Origin: Temnopleurus reevesii
Lineage: Eukaryota; Echinodermata; Echinoidea; Temnopleuroida; Temnopleuridae
Assembly: GCA_036244855.1 (NCBI GenBank)
Contig: BQKZ01000419.1
Span: 50,217-114,216, forward strand
Length of the DNA: 64,000 nt
Direction of reading: 5' to 3'
This document shows, in pieces, positions 12,701 through 27,236 of the stretch (its first letter is position 1; the number at the start of each line of letters is the position of its first letter). Below the pieces are notes generated by a model. The model saw only the letters and a list, made by a program, of their open reading frames with translations. It was not told the DNA's origin and ran no database searches. The translations under genes were made by a program, and so were the position numbers.

Positions 12701-15700
12701 GATTGGGGAGAGTAAACTGTGGAAATACTATATGGGCATTGTTTGTGATACGAGTATCATATTCATAATCAAATATCTACAAGCCATCTTGCCGCTCCGC
12801 TTGGCCTGGCATGATCTAGTAACACTAATCATGCATCCATACCTTGATTTGATATTTTCAAAAGGAGGAAAATAAAGGGTAAAAAATCATGGGCTGGTGT
12901 AGCTGTTCATTTTTGTCTTCATATTACATGGGAATAGTGGTTCACAGCTGCTGTGTGGCTTTTTTTTTCTTGAGGTGCCGATTTTGTCCTGCCAAGTCCA
13001 GGCAGTGTCGCATTCCCATACTCCATAAACACTCTGATTGTAGTTTGATACGAATTCATAATCATTGCGCCAACTTTGTATTGTGTGAGCCCTTTGTGTC
13101 TGGCAAGTCAAAAGGTCCACCTAGCTGAAATATGAGATAATGGTAATGTAACATAAGTCATTTTTCAGCTTAAAACCATTTTCAGCTCAGAGACTTTTGA
13201 ATAAACAGAAATCTTACCTGGTTAGTTGATAACATAGAATTGCACTCAAAAATATTATTTTTAGCGGTGCATTTTGTTTTTCAGTATTCTTGAATACATG
13301 CAGTTCCATATTTCCCTCAGTTGAAGACATTTCTAGGTCTAGCCAAACTTTCTTTTACTTCCAAATTCCAGTTTTTATTTGGTAATGACAGAGCATGATG
13401 GAGTGATATAGTGTACCTCATAGGTTTTGTTGATACTTGCACCTGAAATGTGGGCCATTCATCTAAATTCATAACCTTTTCTAGATTTGCTACATATTTC
13501 CTTGTTTAAAAACCTACCCCTGCCACACGTACATGGCTCAAATGTTGGTCATTAATTCCTGTGACATTAATTGACCGCACTTGGCTTGGTTGCCTAGATA
13601 TGACACAAAATCCCAAATACCATTTATCAATGATCAGACCATAAAATTATAGCGCTCTCTTTTTTGTGTGGGGTAAGTTTGGGTGTCGTCCGTCTTAGTG
13701 TGAAGCTGGTGGTGCCATAAAACTCATCTTGTGTCTATTTCCAAACAGAGATGATGCATTGATGGCCATTTGTTGCAAGTAAGAAGTAAACAGCCAAGAT
13801 ATTCCCATATAAGATGGGAGACACCAGTGGTTGAGAGGAGCACTTAAGAAATTTAAGCAGAAATCTTGAGACTCATAAAAGGGGGACACACTCTCTCGGC
13901 ATGCCTGGACATCCATCACTGACAACCAACAAATAAAAATATCAAACAAGAGCATTTCTTTTCCATTTTGATGAGAACAAGCATCATGATTTCGGGGGTG
14001 GGATGGCGTGGGGACACCTCCCTTTCTCTCTCTCTGCATCACTCTTGTATCTGTATTTCTGTTCTGATTCAATCTTCATTTTTACGACACGATCCGTCCC
14101 CCACTCAGCGCTAGTGGCATTACGACTGATTGCCACGCGCATGTCCTGCGCTTATGAATGCCCATTAAAAGTGGAAAGCTCGACGACGAATATTCCCCTG
14201 CATACATCTTGTCTTATCGCCTGGCTGTTTGTTCAGATTTGAGGGGCTGTATCGCAAACTAAGAGGCCTGATTGATAAGATATGCCTTAAAACCTCCTGC
14301 ACAATTACTCTTTGATCTTTCTTGTACTTGTCTCAGGCCATGATCATCCCCTTCTCAACTTCAGAAGAAAAAAACTGAATCCAAGCATTTTTCGGCTCTC
14401 AAGCCCATTCAGCCCTCTTAGATTCCTTGAAAATAGCTGTCAGTGGAAGGGGAAAGTGGAGAAGTCGGGAGGTGTGGAACTTGTCGAGATGATTCCTGAC
14501 TTATGTTGAAATATGTTGGGCATTGTGTTTGTGAGAAGCCAGCAAGATTGGCAGCACCATGGTGGAGGAAAGCTTTCATAACAACCACCGATTACTGCAC
14601 CGGTCTATCACTACAAGTTCAGCATTCCAAAGAAAAATAAAACCTACTTTCCCTGGATCAGTGAAGTGTATCTGACAAATGAAAATTGCCCTCGGGGCTT
14701 TCATATTCAATATTTTCCCTAGAATTTAAGTTTAATTTGGGAGAGATATTTCAACGCAAAAAAGTGAAAATAAACATGTCTATTGTTGGAACAAGTAAAG
14801 TGCAAGAGGCATGTGCTAAAAACAAAAGTCTGACCCCTTTTCTCCTCTGCTGATGATCAAAATTCTTTGGGAATCCTCCTGTTTTAGGGAAATTGTTGAA
14901 GATGAACTTGAGGGAAAATAACTGTTTCCTTTCAACAAGTAATTGTCTGTCAATCAGGGCTGAAAATGAGTTTCCCCCTTTCTCTTTTTGGTGAAACACA
15001 TTGCTCTGCAATGTGCCAATACTTCTTATGTCATGTTGTATTTCCTCATGCCTTTCAATAACCAAGGACGCTTTTATGATATGTACGTAGGCCTACTCCA
15101 TGCATTTTGTATTCATTTAGAGAATCCTAAAATACAGGAGGAGCCAGATTTCATCATTCAAGATTTTATCTAAGGTTCTGTCAGTCTGTATCAAGGTTTC
15201 CAATCTGAAACATAATAATTTGGTCATTTTTTGGCAATTGGATTCTTTATGCTTCAATTCTTATCAATTATGAAGGTCATCTCACTTTATCTTGTCAAAG
15301 TAAAATTAAATTTGTGTTACATTAAAAGAAAAATTAAAACAGATTTGATTGTTTAATTAAGAGCAATGTAAATTATTGCATAAATGTATTGTGATTAAAA
15401 ACAATTTTGTCGTTCACGACTATTAATTTAGAATTTGCCTTATGATGTAACCTATTATCCTCTGCAGACAAGGAAGGAAAAAATGACTTTATTCATGTCC
15501 CAAAGTCCCTAATATAGAGTTGTAATTCTTGGATGTTATCTGGATGGGACAGTATCAATGTATTGGTATGCAAACGATTGTATTAGCCAAGAAAAAAAAG
15601 GGTTGAAAAAAGAAAGTCCATCTCATTTTGAAATTATCCATGCCTCAAGTCATCTTCTAAGATGTCAAATAAGAGAAATCGATTGTGTTTTTGAAATTTG

Positions 15701-18700
15701 ATAGATAGAGATTTTTCCAATGAGAAACTCGATACCACATGACTGATTAAGAATAGGGGAGTTTATCCTTTTGCTAAATAAGAGCTTATTCTGTGAATCA
15801 TATCTCAGGTAATATTCAAGGTATTCATCCTTCGACGATAGTTCCACACTGAGATAAGACGGCTTAATTTTTTTCTTTCCTCTTGTCCACTGCTCATAAT
15901 CCCAATGCTAACAATTTTTATTTTTCGCTCAAGCCATACATGCAGTAGCATACGTGGGGATTAAGGGACTTAAGGCCACTTAAATCCATGATAATTGTAT
16001 GGATTTTGTGACACAGTTTTTGAATTGTAATTGACATACGCTGCGCCAGTTTGCGGGCGCAGTATTCGCACCTGTTGCTTGTGTCAAGTTTTGCCGCTTC
16101 GGCAGAATGCGAATTAAAATCCTATTTGTCATCTATAGGTTGGTTTGGAAAGAGAAGGGAGAAATTGTTCTTGTCAAAACAAGGCGATCCTAAGCCCCCT
16201 CAAGTGTGCAAACAGAAAGAGAAAAGAAACTTGAAAAAGAAATCATGATTATTTGGCAAGAAATATGCCTCGCAGGAAGGGGCTCTCCTTCCCCCAACTC
16301 TGCTTGGCATAATTTTCATCTTCTTATTATTTGCGTAGTGCATTCACTTGCATTGTGAACTTCTGAAAAGGATGTATCAATAAATTGTTACATAACTCGC
16401 ACTGACACAAACATTGTTCTGCAAAAGAGATATTTCTGATATTGTCAATTGTTTGAAACATTAATCTTATAATTGGAAAATTGATTCAATGCAACTTTCT
16501 TAAAGGTGTTTAAAACAAGTGATTATATTTACTGCAATTCTCTTCTAGAGTTGAGAGCCTCATGATATTATCTTTTATGATCTTCTTTTTTTTAGATTCT
16601 TAGATTAAAAGAAAAATGTTTCATAAAAATTTTCTCTAAACCCAATTTTTATCTTGGCAATAATTCCAGACCAATTTATAAAAATAATCAAATAATTTTC
16701 AATATATGATCATTTCATATTTCATATTATAATTCTAAGGATTTCACAGTTCTAAATTAATCGCATGACATAATTTGTTTGAACTAGTACTTTTAAATCA
16801 TGTTTTTATTATCTGCTTCTCATTAGAGTCATCCGTCATCTATTATTAACTTTCTAATATAAGTAATTTTTGGTAAGATAAACACATCAATTTTGTAAAT
16901 ATTCAATTGCCGATGACAACATGGAAGGAATGTTTATCCTATTCAGTGAGAGTCAAACTATTTCCCAGATCTCTGTAATCGATCTAAATGGAATTAGCAG
17001 TCCGAGTCACTTCATATTTCTACGTCTCTGCATCATTTTTTCTGTCATGCGTCGTTTGTCAATGCTCTGCATTCCCCAACACTGTCATACGTAGATTGCA
17101 ACCTGTACCGGATTGTTACGTTCCGTTGCGAAAGAATGACTAGACGAGCATTTGTGAAATTAATTTTGACTGGTAATTATGAATCTATATTCAGTTATGA
17201 TATCAATATCGGGTGTTTGATAGGAGCTGTCAGTCACTTTGTGATATCAGCAAGGCAACAGAATTATACAGTCATTCTTGCAAGCCAATTTAATTATTGA
17301 AAGATTTTTTAATCAGTCTAGCATGTAGTAAAAAGTACACCTTCAACGTAAGATCTCAAATGAGCAATTACAAGGTTCTGGAAAGGTCAAACACAAAATT
17401 CCATCTGTTTTTTCTGGTCTTATATTTACTGTTGTGACAGGCATGATAACATTCTTAAACCAATCATAATCTAAATGTAGAAATGTACATTTGAGGGAAA
17501 TATTTTCAATAGCAGTATATTCACAGATAATTTCCTGTGCAACATTTCTTTTTGTAAAAATTGCTTATTTATGATTCAAATTGGCAGAATCTTTGAGATG
17601 ATTGTCAAATAGCATTTATTACCCATCACTACGCAGATGCAGGATAGAGTGCCTGAGGTGCAAATTTCATCATGAATTGCAAAAATTCTCCTTCTGTTTC
17701 AGCAATACAATTATTACATTATTTTTCTCCAATGATTTTTGCATTAAACCAAGTGATCTCATTTGAAATTTCCGCTGTGCGATTATCATTTTGTATCAGA
17801 TTAGCACCGAGAGACAGGCATATGGTCCTCGTGCTGCGTTATGGAGAAGAAGAAAACCCCTCAAACACCCATCTGAAAATGTATCAATAATTAGATTTCA
17901 GAATGGTTAAGCGGAATAAATTTGGTTTTATTTGTCAATCACACTGCTCGTGACACTCCAAGATCTGTATAGGGGGTGTAAGGAGGAGGTATTTGTCATA
18001 ATTTGAGGGCGAGAATTTACATGTACGAAGGAAAAGGCTATCAATGACTGGCCCTCTTCGCTCTTTAAGCAGAGGAAACATATTTAGTGCTCTAGATATT
18101 ACTGGGTATCGCGACATGCAGATGAAATTGATAAGGCATGATATGGTTCCTAATTAGGTTAAAGATGTAATTGGAGAGGAGTGATATGTGCGTTCACTCC
18201 TAGCTTTTATGCTATGCTAAGAGACCTAACTTCTTAATCAGCTAACCCCTTGGGCTCATATTTCCATGGCTCTATTAATTAATAGAAAGGAATGGATGGC
18301 TACGGCATGCAATACGTGTGCTGAAGTGTACTCGGAAGGCTAAAGAATGATGTAATTGATTTATTGTCAATATTGGAGGTCGCTGGTTAAATCATGCGGC
18401 TTAGTGAAAGCCATATAGTGTTTGTAATGATAATTTGAAGTTGTTCAAGCTAATCCATTGATCTATATCGGTTTGGATTAGGTGTATTTAGGATTAGTAG
18501 AGTAGAGTGTAATTTATGGATCTGGATTTATTACAATCCTTGATCAAAACAGGTGCTGTCATTTCTCATCTAAACCAAAAGTTACTTGTATAGTTCATGA
18601 CAAAACTCTTCAGATATTATTGTGTATTTCAAACTTTCTACAAGAGTTTTATTTGGTTATTATCGAATTGCTTTGCCAAAGTTTTTGCCGGAAAGATCTC

Positions 18701-21700
18701 TTTCTCATCAAATTTTCTCAATTCATCTCAAACAATGATCATAATTGTTCGGTATTTTACAATTTTGTTGAATGCTTACTTCCACCCTCTCCCTTTAGCT
18801 GTCACAAAGTGTGAAGCATTCAACACACAATAGAATTCCAAGTTCGTCAATTACCTACATTGCAATTGCGTAACAATCTCATGATCACAATAGCTCACAA
18901 TGAGTGAATATCACAATCTGTATATTTAAATGAATATGTGGCTCTCTTTCAAAGCAAAATAATTTTCATGTGGGACTGATGAATTGCCAGCTGCTTGCAT
19001 CTTGTTACCGTGATGATGAAAGATAGAAGATGATATTGTTTAGACAGATGTCTTTCCTCCTCTTTCGCTGTGTAGGCCCATTTCCTGAAGCCCCCTCTCC
19101 CTACACGGGATATCTGTCGACTCCACTGAAGAGAGGTGGCTGCTTCCCAGAAAATATTGATGTCGTTGGATTGGGATTTGATTAAAAACTTTTGATAGGA
19201 CTTGGCAAGGTGGGGGCTGCATTATGAAATTCTTTGGATTTGTTGTTGGCGGTTTCACCCATCTTCGATTCGAATCATCTGTGATGATCGGAAGGAGGAT
19301 GTTGTATGTGATAGCTTGTAGGGGCGTGTAAGTGTTGCAACTATCCTGGAGATATACTACCAGTCAAACAATTTGGCTTTAGTTCACTTGTGAATTATGG
19401 TGATTCCTAGATGGTATGAGATGTGATAGGACAGAACTGATGAGCTTTAAACAATCAGTTGTGTATCAGAAATATGAGTGTAAACTTTGTATTCAAGTTC
19501 AATAGTAAGCTGAGAGATGAATGGCTTTTACTGCAGTTTACTGGAAGATACCAAATATTGTTTCTTCCCAAACATATTCACCCATAGACCCCATTTTTGC
19601 CAGCACCTTTAAAAATTGCTAAAAGAAGTGTCAACTACTGTATTTTCTACAGTGCTGCATTATGGCCTTTATTGCTGTTAACACAGTTTTGGATGTTGCT
19701 TCTTTCTAGCTCTGAGCATGTCATATTGTGTGCCTTGTTGCCAAGGAAGCGGGCGTACTCTACATCTGTGTTTTATGTTTCTTTTTTTTTCATTTTTCTG
19801 ACACATGAAGTTTCTTTTTTAATGTTGAATTTACCCACTACTTTAAGTCTCCTTTCAGGGAAATTCAAAATACATCAGGCTCGAATGGACAAAGTATAAA
19901 AAGTCACACACTTAAATGGTTGGAATGCATTATTTAAAAGGGAAAGGAATAATTTTTTCATGCAGTGTGTTTAATGCCTTTGGTTCCTAGAATTCACAGC
20001 ATTAAGCAACCATGCAGTGTACATTGTGTATTTTAATTATAAGTGTTTGATTGATCTACATTTTTTAGGGGGATGTGTTTAATTCAGAAAAAATAACTTT
20101 CTTGAGAATGCAATTCTTTCCCTTTTTCCATCCATCCAAATATGACAAATAGTACTGATATTTACACGCATCTGCAGGAAACTTAAATACTTTAAAGGAT
20201 AATCCTAAAAAAATCTACAACAAAAAGTTTAAATGCCATTTGATGTGCATATGTATTTTGTAAAGAATGCCCTAACAAAGGGGAGATAATAAGACAGTGA
20301 CCAGAAGATTTTCCGCAGATAACCTCAAAAAGCAAAGGAGGGCGACGGACCTTCATAATTGAAGCAGAACAAAAGAAATTCCTTGGAATCTTGTCATAAA
20401 CAAGACCATCATCATCATAATGGCCGTGATAGTTTTTGATGTGGTGGACTTTCTATTGATCTGGTGATGCACAACTTTATTATAATCCCTTGGGTGCACA
20501 GTGTTCAAAAGTTTATGACCACCTACATGTAGGTATGACAGATATTCAATATTGGTTAATTAATTTGCATATATATGTCTTGCTTTTCTTCATCCTTGGT
20601 AAAAAATAGTTTGGATGTGTAGGAATATGAAGAAATTCATATTCATTTTATTAAAATTCCCCCCGTTTATGAATAGTTTATACTTAACGCTTTATCAGTA
20701 AATGATATCAGATCATTATTCAAGTCTGAAGATAACACTATTGTATATCTCATTAAAATGGATTTATATCGTTCTTTACTATGATAGTAATGTACTATAT
20801 ATTGAATAATGTCAACGCTCTTTTAAAGAATAGTAATAATGTTAATAATGCTCTATTTTTTTCAAAGATTCAAGTTCAAGTTATTGAGTAAGAAGGGCTA
20901 GTATTAAAACCTATCAACATTTCTATGATTGTCAATAAATGATAAAACTCTGAGTAATCTTTGAGGGCGAGATGACACTGGAGTATGGCGATCTATGATT
21001 CATTCATCTGGTCAAATTATTTATTTAGTGAAATGTCAAATTCATCACAACCAGCAGCACTGATTCTCACTATTTTGGGGTTGGTTTCCCCTTCACATTC
21101 ATATTTAAAGTTCAATAGACCCCTGACCCCTATTAATTCCCCTGTATCCTTACTTTGAGGATCATATTGTCATTTTCTTGACACCACCCCCTTATACACT
21201 TTATATGGAAATCTGGGTGTAAAACCTTGCAAAATGATTTCAATGTTCAAGATTCTGAAGTATTTGGCAAGAATATTCGCATGATTTTGAAGGGATTGTC
21301 TTATATTGTTTATGCCTTTACATTATGATTGTCATTGACCTGTTCCTTTTTTCTATGAAGTGCAAAAAGTATGCTTGAAACAAAACCTGACAACAATATG
21401 TAGCTGAATTATTGTCGTGATCAAAATGTCTTTCTGTGTGTTTCAATAGTGAAAGTAAAGCACCCATTCTAAGAAATATATCGCATGTAGACATTGTGTG
21501 AATCTATTGGCCCAGTTCAAACAATCAATAAATTGTCTTTATAACAAGAAATGATAAATCAATATGGAGTTACCACTATATGATATCATTACATCATCTC
21601 CTATATATCTTAAAGCGGTTCAATGCAGAAAGCCAGTGTATGTCTTCCATGGGGAGGTGAATTTATGGCATTTGTTTGTGAAGAGAAAAATTCCCCAAGA

Positions 21701-23819
21701 TTAAAGATGCCTCGTAAGATTGGTCAATTACAAAGAAAGATGGTTATTTTATAAGCTCTGCTCGGCCTATTCTTCCATCTTCTTTTCTCAGTAGATGACC
21801 AGTCATGCGGATGACCACTGTCGGACTTCCATCATAAAAGCTGGACAAAGGACCTCTGACCATTGAATATTCCCTCTTTAAGGAGATACAAGCAAACATT
21901 ACATGCAAATTGTGATGGAATTTTCTATTGACATGCATACGTCAATACCCACCTCCAAGCGATCAGAGTATTGGGCCATGAGTGCAATTCATGTGTGTAT
22001 TAAAGTTTTTCTTTCCATACATGGTTGACCATCTATGAGCTGCAAACAATGGCCAGTGGCTAACAAAAGATGATGACATATGAGGCTATTATAATTCCAC
22101 CCAAACTTCACATCCTTTATATCAGTGTTTTACTTATTGCTTTCTTCCCCTCCCTTGGACAATAGCTCTTTAAACCACTCTTGAACTTTTTTTTATCATC
22201 CCCTTCTGAATTCTTTACTAAACAGAAGACAATTGATGGATTAAAGTGCTTTTTATATGCATACCATAAGTTAATATCCTTCATCTTGTCTCCTGGAAGT
22301 TTTTCTTTATGACCAGTTTCTGATGAAGCTTTGTGATTAATCAGCTTAAAATCATATAATAAAGATGGGGTGACTCAAACTTTGGTGTTATTTCACAGAG
22401 GAAGAAGCTACATCTCTTTGTTACACATTTCACATAGGAAGTACGCAGATTATGATTTGATTTAGATGGCTGCAGAAAGTTAGTTGGGGGTATCAATTGT
22501 TCCATTAGGTAGACTGTTGCTGAAATCACTCACTAATGTGCTCACATTCCACTTTTGTCATTCTGTCATGGTGGAATATACTGGAAGTAACATATACTTA
22601 AAAGTTTGGGTTTTAAGTGATTCATATCTATGTATGTTTCTTGCCAGTTTATTGCCAGTTTCCTTACATCATTGTTATGTCAGGCAAGCCCTCAAGTTTT
22701 AAAGAGCAACCTTTGTGTAAAAGCATGCATGAAATCTTCATAATAAGCAAAATTACTCTTTGTGTCACATTTTCATTAGCTTCAACCAATCTGCTTATAT
22801 GATTTTTTAAGTTATTACCTCTATGGCCCTGAAGAGACAAAGAAAACATCCTTCTTGCTCTCAAGAGACAACTTAATGAACATTAAGACGAGCTGGTTAT
22901 TGAATATTTGTAGTTATGACATACAAGCTTAGAGACCATCATAAACAGGGCTGCAGCCCAGCAACCAAGCAGTTGGTCAACATCCATTTTGCTAAATGAC
23001 AATCTTACATAACTTTATGACGGGCTAGGGCATAGAGCGGACCTTGAGCATATGTTTTATCACAGTTTATTCCTTTTGTTTCCTGCTCATAGGCCGCATA
23101 TAGATCTAATACATCCTATAATCAAATTCTTTCTTGCTTCGGCAAGCAGTTTTGATTTCAACCAGGCCTGACTCGTATGACATATCATATTGTTATGATT
23201 ATAAATCATCAGCATTTGTATGCTGGGAATTGTGTCATAGCGTAATATCACAACCTTTTTCTTTGTCTCTAAGACCACAAATTTCAGAAAGTTCATTCGA
23301 TGGACAGGAAAACATTGATTTTATTACTTTTCTCCCATTCCTGGTTACAATTTACCTTTTTGTGACTAAGTTGTACGAGGTTAAAATCATTTTGATGTGA
23401 TTATATTTTTGTCTGGCTCACCTTCCAGATAGTTTCCCACGCTTAAAAAATACAACTATTCATCATTGCCCCAGCTGTCATTGTTTATTTAGATATTACG
23501 CCTAATTCCTAGTTTGTTGCAAGTGAAGCTTACCATTTTATGTCATTGTTTTATTTTTTTATCAATAAATACTGAGAGGTTTGAAGTAAAAAAAAAACAT
23601 TTAGTATTTTTGATAATAATGATACAAGCAACAATAACCAGTTATATTTAAACATGGGAGCCATTTCAATTCTCGATAAATGTAATATCCTACCAGCAGT
23701 CTCTGTAATAACAGAGATATAAACATTAAACAAAACCATTCCCATGGGCATGTATTTTATTTATTGATAGCTTTTCGCATATTTATAGAGAGCATCCCTA
23801 TAGATGCAATAGTTGATGA
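12701..23819. other. intron 1 segment, mostly featureless
   Basis: AT-rich non-coding sequence. Small items seen: a somewhat GC-richer patch at about 13990-14240, a hairpin CTGCGCC-8 nt-GGCGCAG at 16041-16062 in another GC-richer patch, and a perfect 16-bp palindrome TCTATTAATTAATAGA at 18271-18286 made of overlapping homeodomain-type TAATTA words. No gene or transposon was recognised. Confidence 0.4.
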
Positions 23820-24190
23820 GGAATTCACTTAACACCCGGCCCAAAGTATGAGCAAATTGATTATGAATGGAAATATCCCCATTTATTCCTTAGCACACCA
23901 AATCGTGTCAAATGTAGCAGTCAATCGAAGTGTTGCCCGGGGCGAAAAAGGAATATCCATAATTCTGTGTTATGATTCACCGACGAAACGATGCGTGATT
24001 GTAGCCGCGGGCAATACATAAGGGGGCAGGCTCATCGAGTTAGCGCTTGATTGCCACCAACCAATCCAAATCAACTCATACGTTATCTTCGTCAAAATCT
24101 GATTTTGCCGATATTGGTCGTTATGACGCTTGAGCGCTCCCCCCTGTCTGTCAATTTATCCATCAACATTAGCAGACAATTTTTTGCTAT
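23820..24190. promoter_or_regulatory. candidate intronic regulatory island
   Basis: GC-richer and CpG-bearing against AT-rich flanks, without an open frame that looks real. It contains a CCAATCC word, GATA-like and TTATC words, and TGTCTGTCAA (a Meis/TGIF-like TGTCA core) near 24148-24157. A regulatory role is inferred from composition only. Confidence 0.22.
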
Positions 24191-24865
24191 AAAAACAGTA
24201 TGCAAGGGTAGGGGCTAGATAAATGCTCTCTTTTTCTTTCAAATTCAGAGTGAATCGTCGTATTTAGGCAGAAGGAGGTATCACTTAAAATTATTTGCAA
24301 GTATAACTCATCTCTTTTTTATCTTGTGGAATATGATCGTGATAATGTTCGTATAGCTCTATGTGTATTATATCTTTATTTCTCCCACCGTGGGGGTTAT
24401 TCTGTCGAATGCTCAGGAAAATTGAAATGTGCATTGAGTGAAAAGTGTCGCTGTAAAAACAAATTAGTGTAGTGAGGTGGTACAGAGGGATGGGCAAACT
24501 GATATGAAACAGCGCCTCCAAAAAATTATTCAATATGCGTGGCCTGCGGTCATTTTCATAGGTCTAATCGATACAGGTGATGATCAAGGAAGCTTAAAGG
24601 AATTGTTAGTATGGCACAGGGCTCCATTGATTTCCCTCCCTGCATCCATCTCGCACCACACCGAGCATCAAAATGGGTGCCACTCATCGTAATCGAACGA
24701 TGCAGCGATATGCATGTTTTAGCCTCTCTCATTTACTTAGCACCTTTCCCCCCATATTTGGGATCTATACCGTCGCCCAGAAATAATAGAGGAAATTCTT
24801 GGATGGGTTGAAAAAGTGCAGGATAGGTTCACCTTGTTGTAACGTTGTACCTGTTCATTGTCCGA

Positions 24866-24877
24866 CCCCCCCCCCCC
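24866..24877. repeat. poly(C) tract, 12 C
   Basis: Uninterrupted run of 12 C. At least eight similar C or G runs of 10 or more occur in this window. Confidence 0.9.
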
Positions 24878-26199
24878 TTGTCCCCTACCCTGTTGAATGG
24901 TAGTCCTCGAGCATACTCCAATTCCTCGTCAATCTGTTACCAACCTCCAATATTTGCGGCACTCTCGATGGGTGCAGGTGTGCCAGATATTATCTCTCAC
25001 ACTTGAGATATGATGCCCCGGGTTCGTTGGTTTTTCCCCTCATTCCTCAATATACCCTTCTTGTCTTCGTTCCCTTGCTATCCTTTGGCGTCATTCGTGA
25101 CACGCGTGGCATACTGCATTGATTTGTGCAAGGCAGTCCAATTTTTGGGGTCGCGAGTCGGTTTGCAAGCCGTGCCCCATTTTCGTACAGTGCCCTCACA
25201 TTTACTCTGTTGAATGAAATCGACTGCACTTTCTCTTGTCCTTTTTCCTTGCATCACTTGACGAGTTTCCTCTTTTAGATAGGTCGATCTTGGAAGGGAC
25301 GAGAATCAGAAAAATCTAAATAGATTTCCTTTTTTTTTAAATTTATTACTTAATAGATAAATTCTTAACGTAAAAGCTTCATAGCTTTAGTGATCATTTT
25401 TATTAGGTCACTTTTTATTAGATATGATTATATGAAGATATTAGCAATTTTATATTGAAAAAACAGCAAGTTGTGCTGGTGTACGATGCATTACCATATA
25501 TTACATTCAACAGATGGTTAATGTGGTTTTTATGCATACAAGTATGAGTGTAAATTTGACTTATTGTCTTGTAGATCTAGACTGTTGCCTATTTGCAGAC
25601 ATTGGTGAAATATAATTTGTGCGTTTCTGCCGAACAAAACCAGTTCCTCTGTTCTCCTTTTACTGCTATACCCTTGTCCCACAAATACAATTCCGTGTAG
25701 GGTGCTTGCATAAGGAAATTACAGCGTGTTGGCATATTGGGATAAAGAGAGCCACTTCACCTACAAATCATTTGCAAAATGTGTAATTTCCCTCTCGATG
25801 TAGGGCGAGTGACTTTTCATTTAGATGGGAGAGGGAAGCGTGAAGTTTAGATCAAACCCAATCAGCACTTGGTATTAACTTAGAGCTGATCGTCAAGTGT
25901 TGGACTAACATCCCAGCCCAAATTATCTCTCCATCTTGTGAGGATAGCTTGCCTCCATGCTTGGTCAAGATGGTCTTGTTAGCCATGCTCAATGCCTGAT
26001 GGAATATTGACTTTCACACCCCTCTGTACTAAACAAAAGTTTACCACAAGTTCACTGCCCTTCTGAAGAACAACAAATCTGGTTTCACCATAGAGGTGTG
26101 TTTTATAGTCTTTGGTCTGTTTAAATTGGACCATATTCACATAGGATGAGATCATCAATATCCACAAATATATATTATTTGATGTCAATTTGAAACATT

Positions 26200-26310
26200 A
26201 ATAATAATATGCAGTTCTTATACAGCGCTAATTACCTATGATGAAGGTCTCTTAGTACTCTACAATTAATGCAGCATTATTAACCTGGCTTTATGGTTGA
26301 TTCAGTATTT
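26200..26310. mobile_element. possible diverged repeat end (TATAGCGC type)
   Basis: An ATAATAATA run is followed by TTCTTATACAGCGCTAAT and, about 30 bases on, TTAGTACTCTAC. This arrangement (AAT microsatellite, then TTATAnAGCGCT, then an AAGCGCT-like word) resembles the 3' end of the LINE fragment at 28909-29121, in the same orientation. No coding remnant is visible, so the call rests on this similarity by eye. Confidence 0.35.
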
Positions 26311-27182
26311 GCTATTTCAAGAAGATACTATGAATTCAATAGTTTTTTTGTATTGGCTATTACCACACTCTTGCAGAATATACATGAAAGATATCTATTG
26401 AGATATGTCCGAAATGAAAATTTAGTCTGGTATCCTGCATGTATGTTTTGCTTTGTTTGATTTTCTATGCTTTGTTAAATTTTCTTATGATAAATGCACA
26501 AGAAGATTTCATTCAAATTACACAGACACCAGTAACAATGTGCACCATTTTCTTCGCTCTTGTCGAGAGATTCATGTAGCCTAGCTTTTAAGAAAGCTTA
26601 GCATTTACTTTTCCACTTGTTGCATTCCATGGCCTTGCTACATCAAGAAATCTTTTGCCTAATGAAAGAAAAATGAAGGGAGAATCCTGCAAAGTGTCAA
26701 TGCTAGATTCTCCATAGTCCAATTTCCCTTTTCTATTGAAGGCTAGAAGAGTGTTCCCCCTCCATTCAGAGGTGCCCCTCCCTAGGGGGACCCATCTCAC
26801 AAATGTGGGTTGTGTCTAAGTGACAGATGATGCGCAAATTGATGTCCAAAATGACACCCTTATCGACGTCGTTCTTGCGCATCGTTCTTTGAGTGCTTGC
26901 GATCTACTCCTCTCCTCGGCGCGCCTCAAAAATGAAGATTTTTCCCCTTCTATTTTAACCTCTATTTCACCCCCTCTTTACAATTGTGGCACTATCACAC
27001 CTGGGATTTAAGTCAATATCTTACTTGATATAAACTCCTCCACCATTTAAAGACAGGTTAGGGGGCGGGGGAAAGCATTTAGTAACGAAGGGAAATAGAC
27101 AAGTATGATCCTCACTGCTTATTTTATAATACATTCGTAAATAAAGAAATGCTTAAAAATAAAACTATTAAATGAGCAGCAT

Positions 27183-27236
27183 TAGTCACTTACCAGTTTG
27201 TCTCTTCATTAAGAAATACAAACTGGTAAGTGCTAA
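27183..27236. repeat. perfect inverted repeat / hairpin
   Basis: CACTTACCAGTTTGT at 27187-27201 and ACAAACTGGTAAGTG at 27218-27232 are exact reverse complements of 15 bp around a 16-nt loop. With one bulged T at 27186 the pairing extends four more base pairs (TTAG with CTAA). The 3' arm contains CTGGTAAGTG, a near-consensus splice donor, and the 5' arm is its complement, resembling the 5' end of U1 snRNA. It could be a small RNA hairpin, a snap-back insertion scar, or chance. Confidence 0.6.
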
